Below are positions 16,225 through 24,678 of a stretch of DNA of 46,767 bases, piece after piece; positions within the stretch are counted from its first letter, which is position 1; the number at the start of each line of letters is the position of its first letter. The notes below the pieces were generated by a model. That model had not been told where the DNA came from, did no database searches, and worked only from the letters and a program-made list of their open reading frames with translations. This DNA comes from Sharpea azabuensis DSM 18934 (GTDB lineage: Bacteria > Bacillota_I > Bacilli_A > Erysipelotrichales > Coprobacillaceae), in NCBI RefSeq assembly GCF_000702165.1, contig NZ_JNKU01000018.1, positions 1 to 46,767 of the forward strand. The letters run 5' to 3'. Both the position numbers and the translations under genes were made by a program.

Positions 16225-16407
16225 TCATAAGTGTAATGATGATAAATGCTCGCTGATAATCTGATGATGGCATATTTCTTCATCATCAGAAAGGCAATAG
16301 GAAGAATCATCTGCAACAAGATCTTTTTTCATTTCTTCTTCATCAAATTCTTCGTTCTTATCCTTTCTTAAAAGATCATCCGCAAATAAAGTTTCGAAAG
16401 CAATCAT
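16225..16407 (-). CDS. Small acidic hypothetical protein
   Basis: The 60-residue product (MIAFETLFADDLLRKDKNEE, then many D/E residues, SYCLSDDEEICHHQ) is strongly acidic, with two Cys and a His-His. It is not recognised. In favour of reality are a clear AGAAGGTGA site 5-6 nt before the ATG, an isolated position and a strong terminator directly after it. It could be a regulator, metal binder or nucleic-acid mimic; nothing decides between these. Confidence 0.55.
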   Translation of the reverse strand: MIAFETLFADDLLRKDKNEEFDEEEMKKDLVADDSSYCLSDDEEICHHQIISEHLSSLHL

Positions 16408-16465
16408 TTCATTTCACCTTCTCTTTACTATTTTAGTCAGTTTTAAGATGTAATCAAGCAAATGA

Positions 16466-16492
16466 CAAAAAAGGAAGGAATTTCTTCCTTCC
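16466..16492 (-). terminator. Intrinsic terminator of the alcohol dehydrogenase gene
   Basis: GGAAGGAA and TTCCTTCC pair on the minus strand around a short loop and are followed by TTTTTTG. Confidence 0.82.
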
Positions 16493-16499
16493 TGAATTA

Positions 16500-17717
16500 T
16501 TAGAAGTCTACTTCAGTGTCGTAGTAGCAAGCTTTCAATAATTTTTCCATTTCTTCCTGAGTTGGCTTACGTGGATTTGTAAGTGTGCATGCATCAGCAA
16601 TGGCATTCTTAGCAATTTCAGGTAATCTTTCTAAGAAGACATTTTCAGGTACGAAACCTTCTTCTGTTGGATAAGAATCCTTGCCATAATGTTTAATGCA
16701 ATGTGGAATATTAAGCTTATCGTTCATGTTTCTTAATAAGGCAATTAAGTTAGCAATCTTTTCATCAGCAGTTTCGCCGCCAAGTTTTAATTCATCAGCA
16801 ATCTGTGCATATCTTGCTTTTGCTTCTGGATCTTTAGCGTTGAAGGCAATAACCTTTGGTAAGTACATTGCATTAGCAGCACCATGGATGATATGAGCAC
16901 CATAATCAGCAAAGATGGCACCCGTCTTATGAGCCATTGAGTGAACAATACCAAGAGAAGCATTTGAGAATGCCTGACCTGCTAAGCACTGTGCATCGTG
17001 CATATTGTCACGTGCTGTCATGTCACCATTATAAGAATTGATTAAGTCTCTTCTGATCATTCGAATTGCCCATATTGCAAGTGGATCAGTGTAATTTGCA
17101 TGAGCTGTTGAAACATAGGCTTCAATGGCATGTGTCATTGCATCCATACCTGTATGTGCAACAAGTTTCTGTGGCATTGTTTCTGCTAATTCTGGATCAA
17201 CAATGGCAACATCAGGTGTGATTTCAAAATCTGCAATTGGATATTTAATACCTTTTTCGTAGTCTGTAATAATTGAGAAAGCTGTTACTTCTGTAGCCGT
17301 ACCTGAAGTTGATGATACAGCACAGAAATGTGCCTTATTTCTTAATTTAGGTAAAGCGAAGACTTTACACATATCTTCGAATGTACATTCTGGATGTTCA
17401 TATTTAATCCACATAGCTTTAGCAGCATCGATTGGAGAGCCACCACCAATGGCAACAATCCAGTCAGGACCAAATTCTTCCATAGCCTTAGCGCCACGCA
17501 TAACTGTATCAACAGATGGATCTGATTCAATACCCTCAAATAACTTTACTTCAAAGCCAGCTTCTTTCAAATAGTCTTCAGCTTTCTGTAAGAAGCCAAA
17601 ACGTTTCATTGAGCCACCACCAACACAAATGATTGCCTTTTTACCTTCCAATGTTTTTAATGCTTCTAGAGCTCCCTTTCCGTGATATAGATCTCTAGGT
17701 AAAGTAAATCTCTGCAT
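16500..17717 (-). CDS. Iron-containing (group III) alcohol dehydrogenase
   Basis: The 405-residue protein has the NAD(P)-binding GGGSPIDAAK at 91-100. The family's metal ligands appear as Asp192 and His196 (GMDAMTHAIEAY), His259 (GIVHSMAH) and His278 (HGAANAMYLP). It is most like fermentative alcohol/butanol dehydrogenases that reduce aldehydes with NADH to regenerate NAD+. Whole length is normal. It stands alone between strong terminators, with its own TTGAAA/TATACT promoter and a Rex-like operator just downstream of it. This suggests induction when the NADH/NAD+ ratio rises. Exact substrate unknown. Confidence 0.93.
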   Translation of the reverse strand: MQRFTLPRDLYHGKGALEALKTLEGKKAIICVGGGSMKRFGFLQKAEDYLKEAGFEVKLFEGIESDPSVDTVMRGAKAMEEFGPDWIVAIGGGSPIDAAKAMWIKYEHPECTFEDMCKVFALPKLRNKAHFCAVSSTSGTATEVTAFSIITDYEKGIKYPIADFEITPDVAIVDPELAETMPQKLVAHTGMDAMTHAIEAYVSTAHANYTDPLAIWAIRMIRRDLINSYNGDMTARDNMHDAQCLAGQAFSNASLGIVHSMAHKTGAIFADYGAHIIHGAANAMYLPKVIAFNAKDPEAKARYAQIADELKLGGETADEKIANLIALLRNMNDKLNIPHCIKHYGKDSYPTEEGFVPENVFLERLPEIAKNAIADACTLTNPRKPTQEEMEKLLKACYYDTEVDF

Positions 17718-17749
17718 AATATTATCTCCTTTTTTTATTGTTTTCTATT

Positions 17750-17767
17750 ATGTGATTTGTTTCACAA
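17750..17767 (-). promoter_or_regulatory. Probable Rex operator
   Basis: The minus strand reads TTGTGAAACAAATCACAT. Compared with the Firmicute Rex consensus TTGTGAANNNNTTCACAA it matches 12 of 14 fixed positions. It lies between the -10 and the ATG of the alcohol dehydrogenase gene, a roadblock position. Rex releases DNA when NADH is high, which fits the gene it controls. Confidence 0.65.
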
Positions 17768-17774
17768 CACCTAT

Positions 17775-17803
17775 AGTATAACGCCTACAGATTTATTTTT
17801 CAA
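17775..17803 (-). promoter_or_regulatory. Promoter of the alcohol dehydrogenase gene
   Basis: TTGAAA (17798-17803), a 17-bp spacer and TATACT (17775-17780) on the minus strand form a near-consensus promoter. The leader is about 50 nt, ending in AAAGGAG before the ATG. Confidence 0.8.
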
Positions 17804-17861
17804 GTATAGAAAGGGTGAAATCGCTATAGTTTTTATGTATATTACTTTTATCAGTATAAGT

Positions 17862-17889
17862 AAAAAAGGATATCACGAAGATATCCTTT
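17862..17889 (-). terminator. Intrinsic terminator of the coiled-coil gene
   Basis: AAAGGATATC-TTCGT-GATATCCTTT on the minus strand is followed by a T run; stable stem with a UUCG-type loop. Confidence 0.85.
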
Positions 17890-17897
17890 CACTTCCA

Positions 17898-18236
17898 TTA
17901 TTTTTCTTTTAAAGTTTCAAGCTTAGCTTTTAAATCTTTGAGCTTTTCCTGATAAGCAACATAGTCATTTGTCATATGATCAAGTGATTCTGTAGCTTCA
18001 GGAACACCAAAGATCTTTTCTTCACTTTCAATAGCTTTTTCTGTAGCTTCTTTTTTCATTTCTTCCTTGATCTTGTTGATAGCAGCCATATGAGCTTCAC
18101 CCTGAGCAATGACTTCTTCAACTTTCTGACGATCAACAACAACATCATTTGTCTTCTTTTCTGTTAAAGGTTCAACATTCTTAAAATATCTTGCATAGCT
18201 TTCCTGAGCCTTTTCAACGATCTGTTTGTAATTCAT
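17898..18236 (-). CDS. Small coiled-coil hypothetical protein
   Basis: The 112-residue protein (MNYKQIVEKAQESYARYFKN...) is Lys/Glu-rich and helical. Strong heptad-like stretches lie at about 45-75 and 90-110, ending KLKDLKAKLETLKEK. No Cys, signal or membrane segment. The ATG at 18234-18236 follows AGAGGGT; an earlier in-frame ATG has no site. Monocistronic, with its own terminator. It is not recognised; a cytosolic structural or adaptor role is only a guess. Confidence 0.7.
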   Translation of the reverse strand: MNYKQIVEKAQESYARYFKNVEPLTEKKTNDVVVDRQKVEEVIAQGEAHMAAINKIKEEMKKEATEKAIESEEKIFGVPEATESLDHMTNDYVAYQEKLKDLKAKLETLKEK

Positions 18237-18368
18237 ACTTATACCCTCTTTCTTTACATCTTTAATGATAATCAATTCTTAATAAACTTCAATGCTTGTT
18301 CAAGACAATTAAATAACTTTTACAATTTTTCTTCTTATAAAGGGCATTTTTTGTAAAAGCTAAGAACA

Positions 18369-20165
18369 CTAGAGAGCTTTTTCAGTCTGGATTTCTTCAA
18401 ACTGCCTGCTATAGAGTTCATAATAATAGCCATGTTTTTTCATCAGTTCATCATGCTTGCCTGATTCCACAATCTTGCCATCACGCACGACAAGAATAAC
18501 ATCTGCATCAACGACGGTTGAAAGACGATGGGCAATCATAAAGGATGTTCTTCCCTTGATGACTGTCTGTATGGCATCCTGAATTGCTTTTTCCGTCATC
18601 GTATCAATAGATGATGTCGCTTCATCAAGAACTAGGATAGCAGGATTGGCAAGAATAGCACGGGCAAAGGATAGAAGCTGTTTTTCACCTGTTGAAAGCA
18701 GGTCGCCGCCTTCACCAACATCAGAGTCTAAGCCATTTCCCATCTTCTTGACAATCTCGCTTGCCTTGACAAGTTCAAGTGCCTGCCAGATTTCTTCATC
18801 TGTTGCTTCTGGTGCGCCATAACGCATATTATCACGCACACTGCCACTAAAAAGATGTGGTGTCTGTAAGACATAGCCAATATGAGAATGAAGCCATAAT
18901 GTTGAACGGTCTCTGGCATCTTTTCCATCGATGAGCACCTGACCACTTGTTGGTTCAAAGAAACGACAGACAAGATTGACAAGCGTACTCTTGCCTGCTC
19001 CTGTCTCTCCTACAATAGCGACATTTTGTCCCTGAGGGACTTTGAGATTGAAATGTTCTAAGACCATTTCTTCTCCATCTGGATAATGGAAAGAAACATC
19101 TTTGAATTCAATATCACCATGCAAGTCTTCCCAGTTTTCTTTCTTTGGGTGGAAGGTATCGCCATAACGTTCAATGACATCTAATCGATCAGCAACATCA
19201 CTTTTTGTTTCCATTAAAGTACTAAAGCGTTCAATATTAGCCTGAGCTTGAATCATTGCCGAAAAGACTTCGACGATGGCCTGAATCGGGTCAATCATGC
19301 CAATCGCATAACTCATAAAGACAGAAAGCGTACCAATAGCCATCAGATTTTCCTGGCTGAGTCGTCCTCCTTGAGCGAGCACGACGGCAAGAGCTAAGCT
19401 ACTCATAATAGATATTGTGGATACAAAAAGAGCTGAATAATGGGTCGCATGTATACTGACTTTCTGCATTTCACGTGAGTCTTCTTCAAAATCATGCTGT
19501 ACAGTATCTTCTACAACGAGTGTTTTGATACTCTTCGCCCCACTGATACCTTCATTAAAGTTGGCAGTGATGAGGGAATTGATTTCTCTGATCTTACGAT
19601 TCAAGACAACTAAGTGCTTTTGGAAATACATGATCAGTAAGACAGCAATAGGAATGAGCAGCATCAAGATTAAGGTCAGCTTCAAATGGATTCTTGCCAT
19701 TATGACAAAGACAATGATCAAGTAGGAGAGATTCCAGACAAGATCCATTAAACGCCAGCTTACTAATGTACCAATACGATCCGTATCACTCATCACGCGC
19801 GCATGAATATAACCTACGTTATTTGTATTAAAATAGGAAAAGGACAGTGTCTGAAGATGATTGAAGCTCGCATTTTTCAAGTCACGGCCAACATAGAGTT
19901 CAACTTTGGAAATCATATAACTTGAAATAAAATTCGCAATCACCTGTAAGACTAAAACAAAGACATATAAAGCAACAAAATAGACAATCGTATCAAGAGT
20001 CTTTAAGGCAAGATAGTGATTAAGCACATAGCGATTAAAGAGAGGATAGATACTATCAAATAAGCTCGAAACAACCCCTAAAATCACCATGATGATCATT
20101 TCCTTACGATAAGGCTTGATATAAGGGATAATCTTTCTTAAGCCAAAGAATTGATATTTTCTCAT
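18369..20165 (-). CDS. Heterodimeric ABC exporter, subunit with canonical catalytic Glu
   Basis: The 598-residue half-transporter has six membrane segments (about residues 20-320) and then an ATPase domain with Walker A GETGAGKST, Walker B ILVLDEATSSID and H-loop AHRLST. Its signature is degenerate, LSTGE in place of LSGGQ. The partner gene upstream has the reverse pattern, so this matches BmrCD/LmrCD/TM287-288-type multidrug or lipid exporters with one working ATP site. The stop/start overlap with the partner is ATGA (20162-20165). This is the BmrD-like member. Substrate unknown. Confidence 0.93.
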   Translation of the reverse strand: MRKYQFFGLRKIIPYIKPYRKEMIIMVILGVVSSLFDSIYPLFNRYVLNHYLALKTLDTIVYFVALYVFVLVLQVIANFISSYMISKVELYVGRDLKNASFNHLQTLSFSYFNTNNVGYIHARVMSDTDRIGTLVSWRLMDLVWNLSYLIIVFVIMARIHLKLTLILMLLIPIAVLLIMYFQKHLVVLNRKIREINSLITANFNEGISGAKSIKTLVVEDTVQHDFEEDSREMQKVSIHATHYSALFVSTISIMSSLALAVVLAQGGRLSQENLMAIGTLSVFMSYAIGMIDPIQAIVEVFSAMIQAQANIERFSTLMETKSDVADRLDVIERYGDTFHPKKENWEDLHGDIEFKDVSFHYPDGEEMVLEHFNLKVPQGQNVAIVGETGAGKSTLVNLVCRFFEPTSGQVLIDGKDARDRSTLWLHSHIGYVLQTPHLFSGSVRDNMRYGAPEATDEEIWQALELVKASEIVKKMGNGLDSDVGEGGDLLSTGEKQLLSFARAILANPAILVLDEATSSIDTMTEKAIQDAIQTVIKGRTSFMIAHRLSTVVDADVILVVRDGKIVESGKHDELMKKHGYYYELYSRQFEEIQTEKAL

Positions 20166-21967
20166 GAATTGTCCTCCCCTATATTCTGAATGTCGCAGAT
20201 CTTGCGATAGATACCCTTTTGGCTTCTTAATTGCTGGTGATTACCAACTTCAGCAATCCTGCCTTTATTTAAGACAATAATCTGATCAGCCTGCATCAAT
20301 GTCGTAATACGATGACTAATCAAGATGACTGTGGCATCATGGATATTTTCTTCAAGAGCACGACGGATTTTCATATCCGTTTCACTATCAACAGCACTTA
20401 AAGAGTCATCAAAAATCATGATTGGGGTCTTACGGATGACCATCTGGGCAATCGCTGTACGCTGCTTCTGACCACCAGAAAGGGTTACCCCACGCTCACC
20501 AACCGATGTCTTGTAGCCATTCTTGAAATGGTTGATGGCTTCATTAAGGCTCGCAATCTTGCTTGCCTCTTCAACATCATCCATGGTTGCAGAATGGATC
20601 CCAATAGCAATATTCTCCTCAATACTTTTCGAAAAGAGGTAAGGTTCCTGTAAGACAAGACCAATATTCTTTCTTAAATAATCACGGTTAATATGTTTAA
20701 TATCAACACCATTAATATAGATATGACCACTTGATACCTCATAGAGATGATCTAATAAATACATAAGTGTTGATTTACCAGAGCCCGTCCCACCCAGGAT
20801 ACCAAGCGTTGTGCCTTTTTCAATAGCAAAAGAAATATCATCTAAGACAAGTGGACCATCATCATTATAGCGGAAAGATACATGATCAAAGACAATATCC
20901 CCATGCATATCGACATTTATAGCATCCTTGTCATCCTCTTCTTCTTCACTATTCATAATATAACGAATACGATCAATTGAGACACTTGCACGACTCATAT
21001 CTGAAATGACACGCCCAAGTGAACGAATTGGCCAGACAAGCATGGTATTATAGGAAACAAAGGCAATATAATCACCAGCTGTGATGTCTCCCTTGACGCC
21101 AAAATAAGCGCCCAGTGCTGCAATCGTTAAGAGCTGCAAGCCTGAGATACCATCACCAATCGACCAGAACCAGGTAATCAGGATATCAAGCTTCATGAAG
21201 GCCTTGGTATAGATCGTATTCTGCTTTTCAAAACGCTGTCGTTCATAGCGTTCTCGACCAAAGGCACGCACAACTCTTACGCCAGTCAAGTTCTCCTGAG
21301 CAATCGAAGAAAGCACGCCTTCTTCTTCATCGGCCTTTTCAAATGTCGCACCAATACGCTTATGGAAGAAAAGTGAATAAGTGACAATGATGGGAATAAA
21401 GATGGCAGCTGCCAGCATCATCTTTATGGAAATGGTACTCATGAAATAAAGAGAAAGAACAATCATAATGATAATACGTAGCATCTGGGTTAGCTGTTCT
21501 GAAAGGAAACGCTTGATAGTTTCCACGTCACTTGTACATCGTTGAATAATATCTCCTGTAGGATTATGCGTAAACCAGGCAAAAGGCAAGTGAACGATAT
21601 GCTCAAATAGGCCATCACGCATCACCTTGACAAACTTCTCGGCCCCCTTGCTGTTAAAAAGCCTAAAGAGATAACGAAATAATGCCCCAATAATGGCAAC
21701 AATCACTACAAATACACCAATAAGATAGATATGGCCTTTTAGATATGTTATCCCTCCAACACCTTGGATAAAGCCATTAAAGAAAGCAGGCAAGCTTGCT
21801 TTTTTAGAACCAATGACACTATCAACCGTAAAGCTGATAATGCGTGGGTTAATAAGATCAAAAAGTGAAGCTGCAGCGGCAAAGAGAATGGCAAGAATAA
21901 AATAGGTTTTTGAGCCTTTTATGAAATAAAGAATTAATTGTCGATTATTTTCAAACTGTTTTTTCAT
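20162..21967 (-). CDS. Heterodimeric ABC exporter, subunit with degenerate Walker B
   Basis: The 601-residue half-transporter has six membrane segments (about 15-320) and an ATPase domain with Walker A GGTGSGKST, signature LSGGQ and Walker B IMIFDDSLSAVD, where Asp replaces the catalytic Glu. The H-loop ISHRIT is kept. The Asp substitution and the partner's degenerate signature fall in the same composite ATP site, as known for BmrC/TM287. The ATG at 21965-21967 has AAGGAG 5 nt upstream; the GTG two codons earlier is too close. First gene of the pair. Confidence 0.93.
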   Translation of the reverse strand: MKKQFENNRQLILYFIKGSKTYFILAILFAAAASLFDLINPRIISFTVDSVIGSKKASLPAFFNGFIQGVGGITYLKGHIYLIGVFVVIVAIIGALFRYLFRLFNSKGAEKFVKVMRDGLFEHIVHLPFAWFTHNPTGDIIQRCTSDVETIKRFLSEQLTQMLRIIIMIVLSLYFMSTISIKMMLAAAIFIPIIVTYSLFFHKRIGATFEKADEEEGVLSSIAQENLTGVRVVRAFGRERYERQRFEKQNTIYTKAFMKLDILITWFWSIGDGISGLQLLTIAALGAYFGVKGDITAGDYIAFVSYNTMLVWPIRSLGRVISDMSRASVSIDRIRYIMNSEEEEDDKDAINVDMHGDIVFDHVSFRYNDDGPLVLDDISFAIEKGTTLGILGGTGSGKSTLMYLLDHLYEVSSGHIYINGVDIKHINRDYLRKNIGLVLQEPYLFSKSIEENIAIGIHSATMDDVEEASKIASLNEAINHFKNGYKTSVGERGVTLSGGQKQRTAIAQMVIRKTPIMIFDDSLSAVDSETDMKIRRALEENIHDATVILISHRITTLMQADQIIVLNKGRIAEVGNHQQLRSQKGIYRKICDIQNIGEDNS

Positions 21968-22034
21968 AGACACTCCTTAACTTGATTATAACGGATTTTG
22001 CTCTCATCTAATAGTAATATGCAAAAACAGGAAA

Positions 22035-22805
22035 CTAATGGGTTTCCTGCTGATCATAATATTTGCCTAAAAAGGCCTTCGTGCGTTCATTGTCACTTGT
22101 GAACATCTTTTGTGGTGTTGTCTTTTCAACAATCACACCTTTATCCATAAAGACAATCACATCACTGACATCTCTCGCAAACTGCATTTCATGGGTGACA
22201 ATAACCATTGTCATCTTTTCTTTTGCAAGTTCTTTGATAACCTTCAGAATTTCAAGTGTGAGCTCTGGATCAAGGGCACTTGTTGGTTCATCAAAGAAGA
22301 GGATTTTTGGCTTTAAGGCAAGTGCTCTGGCAATGGAAACACGCTGCTGCTGTCCGCCCGATAACTCACATGGATAGGCATTTTCCTTATCACTTAAACC
22401 CATCTTCTTCAAGAGTTCACGTGCTTCTTGTATGACTTCCTGTTTATTTCGTTTCTGGTTGCGAATAGGTGCATCAATGATATTCTTGAGAACTGTGAAA
22501 TGTGGGAAAAGATTGAAGTTCTGGAAGACGAGACCAAAGGTATTCATTGCTTCTTCAATAGCTTTTTTATGATCATAGCTGGCAATGTGATTAATAGAAG
22601 TTACGACTGGCTTTTCATTATATGAGAGTGTGCCATCATCCATTGTTTCTAGGAATGTCGCAATTCTCAGTAATGTTGACTTGCCTGAACCTGAAGGTCC
22701 AATAATGGAAACAACTTGACCTTCTTCAACTGCCAAGTCAATATCTTTTAAGACTTCGTTGTCACCAAATGATTTTTTAATGTGTTGTAAATCCAATATT
22801 CTCAT
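22035..22805 (-). CDS. Polar amino-acid ABC transporter, ATP-binding protein
   Basis: The 256-residue ATPase has Walker A GPSGSGKST, signature LSGGQQQRV and Walker B ILFFDEPTSALD, of the GlnQ/HisP class. It powers the permease encoded just upstream. The ATG at 22803-22805 (MRILDL) follows GGGAG; the apparent earlier start overlaps the permease stop and its own ribosome site. Last gene of a binding protein-permease-ATPase operon. No strong hairpin is seen right after it. Confidence 0.93.
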   Translation of the reverse strand: MRILDLQHIKKSFGDNEVLKDIDLAVEEGQVVSIIGPSGSGKSTLLRIATFLETMDDGTLSYNEKPVVTSINHIASYDHKKAIEEAMNTFGLVFQNFNLFPHFTVLKNIIDAPIRNQKRNKQEVIQEARELLKKMGLSDKENAYPCELSGGQQQRVSIARALALKPKILFFDEPTSALDPELTLEILKVIKELAKEKMTMVIVTHEMQFARDVSDVIVFMDKGVIVEKTTPQKMFTSDNERTKAFLGKYYDQQETH

Positions 22806-22818
22806 ACACTCTTCTCCC

Positions 22819-23469
22819 TTATTCATAATAACTCATTTTCTTTTCAATTGTTTCCATGACAAAAGCAACAACGGCATTGAAAATATAATAGAAGATTGCT
22901 GCTGCGACAAATGGCATCATGGAGCGACTTGTAGCGGCAATCGCCTTTGCTTCTGTAAACATTTCGGCATAGGCAATCGAGAAAGCCAATGATGTATCTT
23001 TGACAAGTGTAATGATTTCATTTGTGAGAGATGGGAGTATGCGTTTGATCACCTGAGGCAGGATGATGACAAAGAAAGTTGCCGTTTTAGAATAGCCAAG
23101 AACCTTGGCGGCTTCATACTGTCCTTTAGGCATGCTTTCAATACCACTACGATAGATTTCCGCAAAATAAGCAGCATAGTTAAGAGCAAAGGCAATAATA
23201 ACAGCAACACCACGATACATTGGAGAGATCGTTATGCCAAACATATAGTATGGGCCAAAGTATACGACAAGAAGTTGCAACATCAGTGGTGTCCCACGCA
23301 TAATGCTGATATAGACGCGTACGATATTCTTAAGGATCAGATGCTTGCTCATTCTGCCAAAAGCGACAATGAGGCCAAGAGGCAAAGAGAAGATGAGTGT
23401 CAGAAAGAAAATCTGTAGCGTTGTGCCCATGCCACCTGCTAGCTGGACAAATAAATCCATTAAATTCAT
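22819..23469 (-). CDS. Polar amino-acid ABC transporter, permease
   Basis: The 216-residue membrane protein has about five segments and the His/Glu/Gln/Arg-permease signature: EIYRSGIESMPKGQYEAAKVLG (key residues E..R.G....P.GQ.EAA..LG), which contacts the ATPase. A single permease type suggests a homodimer. The ATG at 23467-23469 follows AAGGGGG; upstream codons overlap a terminator hairpin. Lies between the binding protein and the ATPase. Confidence 0.92.
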   Translation of the reverse strand: MNLMDLFVQLAGGMGTTLQIFFLTLIFSLPLGLIVAFGRMSKHLILKNIVRVYISIMRGTPLMLQLLVVYFGPYYMFGITISPMYRGVAVIIAFALNYAAYFAEIYRSGIESMPKGQYEAAKVLGYSKTATFFVIILPQVIKRILPSLTNEIITLVKDTSLAFSIAYAEMFTEAKAIAATSRSMMPFVAAAIFYYIFNAVVAFVMETIEKKMSYYE

Positions 23470-23490
23470 AAATAATATCCCCCTTAGAAA

Positions 23491-23511
23491 AAAACCAAGC
23501 AACGCTTGGTT
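23491..23511 (-). terminator. Terminator inside the amino-acid transporter operon
   Basis: AACCAAGC-GTT-GCTTGGTT on the minus strand is followed by TTTTTC and lies directly between the binding-protein stop and the permease RBS. It probably acts as a partial terminator, giving more binding protein than permease. Confidence 0.75.
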
Positions 23512-24296
23512 TAATTTGCTTTTAGAATGCCATAGTCAGCTTTAAACCACTTCTTGCTGATCTTCGCAAAAGTGCCATCCTTGACCATAGCGATTAACGT
23601 TTTCTCTACTTCATCACGAAGCTTTGTATTGCCCTTCTTGAAGCCTACTGCATATTGTTCTGAAGAAATCGATTCATCAAGAATGGCATAAGTGTTTTCT
23701 TTACCTTCAATTTGTTTCTTAGCGACAAATTCATCCATGGCTACTGCATCAACAGCACCACTTTCTAAGTCCATCATGGCTGTATTGTAGTCGGCAACAC
23801 TTAAATAATTCTTGAATGAACTCTTCAGTTCCTTATTGGCATCAATGGCTGACTGGGCTGATGAGTCTTTCTGGACTTCCATGATCTTACCCGCCAAGTC
23901 TTTGAGTGTTGCAATCTTGCTAGCTTTCTTAACAACAACAACCTGGCGGTTATTCATATATGGTTTTGTCCAAGTATATTTGTTTTCTCTGCCATTCATA
24001 GTAAAGCCATTCCAGATACAGTCAATTGTACCACTATCAAGTTCCATGTCCTTGGCATCCCAGTCAATAGGCTGAAGCTTGATCTTCTTGTTCATGCGTT
24101 TAGCCGTTTCTTTCGCAAGATCAATATCAAAGCCCGTAAAGTTTCCTTTGTCATCCTTATAGCCAAATGGTGGGAAGTTCTGGTCAAAGCCAACAGTAAA
24201 CGTATCTGCTTTCTTTGAAGAAGAGCCTCCACAAGCTGTCAATCCAACAGCGAGTAATCCTGCTAAAAGGATTGTCCCTAATCTTTTCAACTTCAT
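23511..24296 (-). CDS. Polar amino-acid ABC transporter, substrate-binding lipoprotein
   Basis: The 261-residue protein has a lipoprotein signal with lipobox LTAC (Cys near residue 22), then a Ser/Lys linker and a family-3 solute-binding fold (FTVGFDQNFPPFGYKDDKG, FTGFDIDLAKETAKRMNKK, DCIWNGFTMN). It captures a polar amino acid outside the membrane. A cystine- or glutamine-type ligand is possible, but the sequence does not say which. Good site before ATG; first gene of the operon, followed by an attenuating hairpin. Confidence 0.93.
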   Translation of the reverse strand: MKLKRLGTILLAGLLAVGLTACGGSSSKKADTFTVGFDQNFPPFGYKDDKGNFTGFDIDLAKETAKRMNKKIKLQPIDWDAKDMELDSGTIDCIWNGFTMNGRENKYTWTKPYMNNRQVVVVKKASKIATLKDLAGKIMEVQKDSSAQSAIDANKELKSSFKNYLSVADYNTAMMDLESGAVDAVAMDEFVAKKQIEGKENTYAILDESISSEQYAVGFKKGNTKLRDEVEKTLIAMVKDGTFAKISKKWFKADYGILKAN

Positions 24297-24342
24297 AAAT
24301 ATCCCCCTTTTGTGGCATTATATCATAAATAGAAATGCTTGC

Positions 24343-24663
24343 CTACTGTTGATGAGTTTGCTTTGCTTTCCAGAGTTTATTCTCCTCAACCTTGACTTCA
24401 TCATTCTGACGATAGATATCTTCATAATAAGAATAACGTGCTTTCTTGAGTATACGATATTTCGTATCATCAGAGATATTCTGTAAGAACTTCTTGATTT
24501 CCTGTGCTTCTTCATGTGTTGAATCCAAGATTGTCACAAGCTCAAGGTCTTCTAAGTCCTTGCGGTCATAGCTTTCTTTGACAGGTATCAAGCCACTCTC
24601 TTGATATCGTGCAAAGTTTTCATTTGTAATTCCCAGAATATGTTGCATTTCATCAAGACGCAT
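24343..24663 (-). CDS. Small protein with a MerR-like N-terminus
   Basis: The 106-residue protein opens MRLDEMQHILGITNENFARY then QESGLIPV, which looks like a helix-turn-helix plus the start of a MerR-type wing (..R.YE..GLI.P). A helical, charged C-terminus follows with no ligand pocket. It may be a small DNA-binding regulator. A good GGGGAG site precedes the ATG; it lies 15 bp after the methyltransferase gene and is probably co-transcribed. The assignment is tentative. Confidence 0.6.
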   Translation of the reverse strand: MRLDEMQHILGITNENFARYQESGLIPVKESYDRKDLEDLELVTILDSTHEEAQEIKKFLQNISDDTKYRILKKARYSYYEDIYRQNDEVKVEENKLWKAKQTHQQ

Positions 24664-24678
24664 AAAAATCTCCCCTAA

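Noticed and set aside
22063-22377. Plus-strand 104-residue ORF
   Set aside because: Antisense shadow of the amino-acid ABC ATPase; no RBS or family match.
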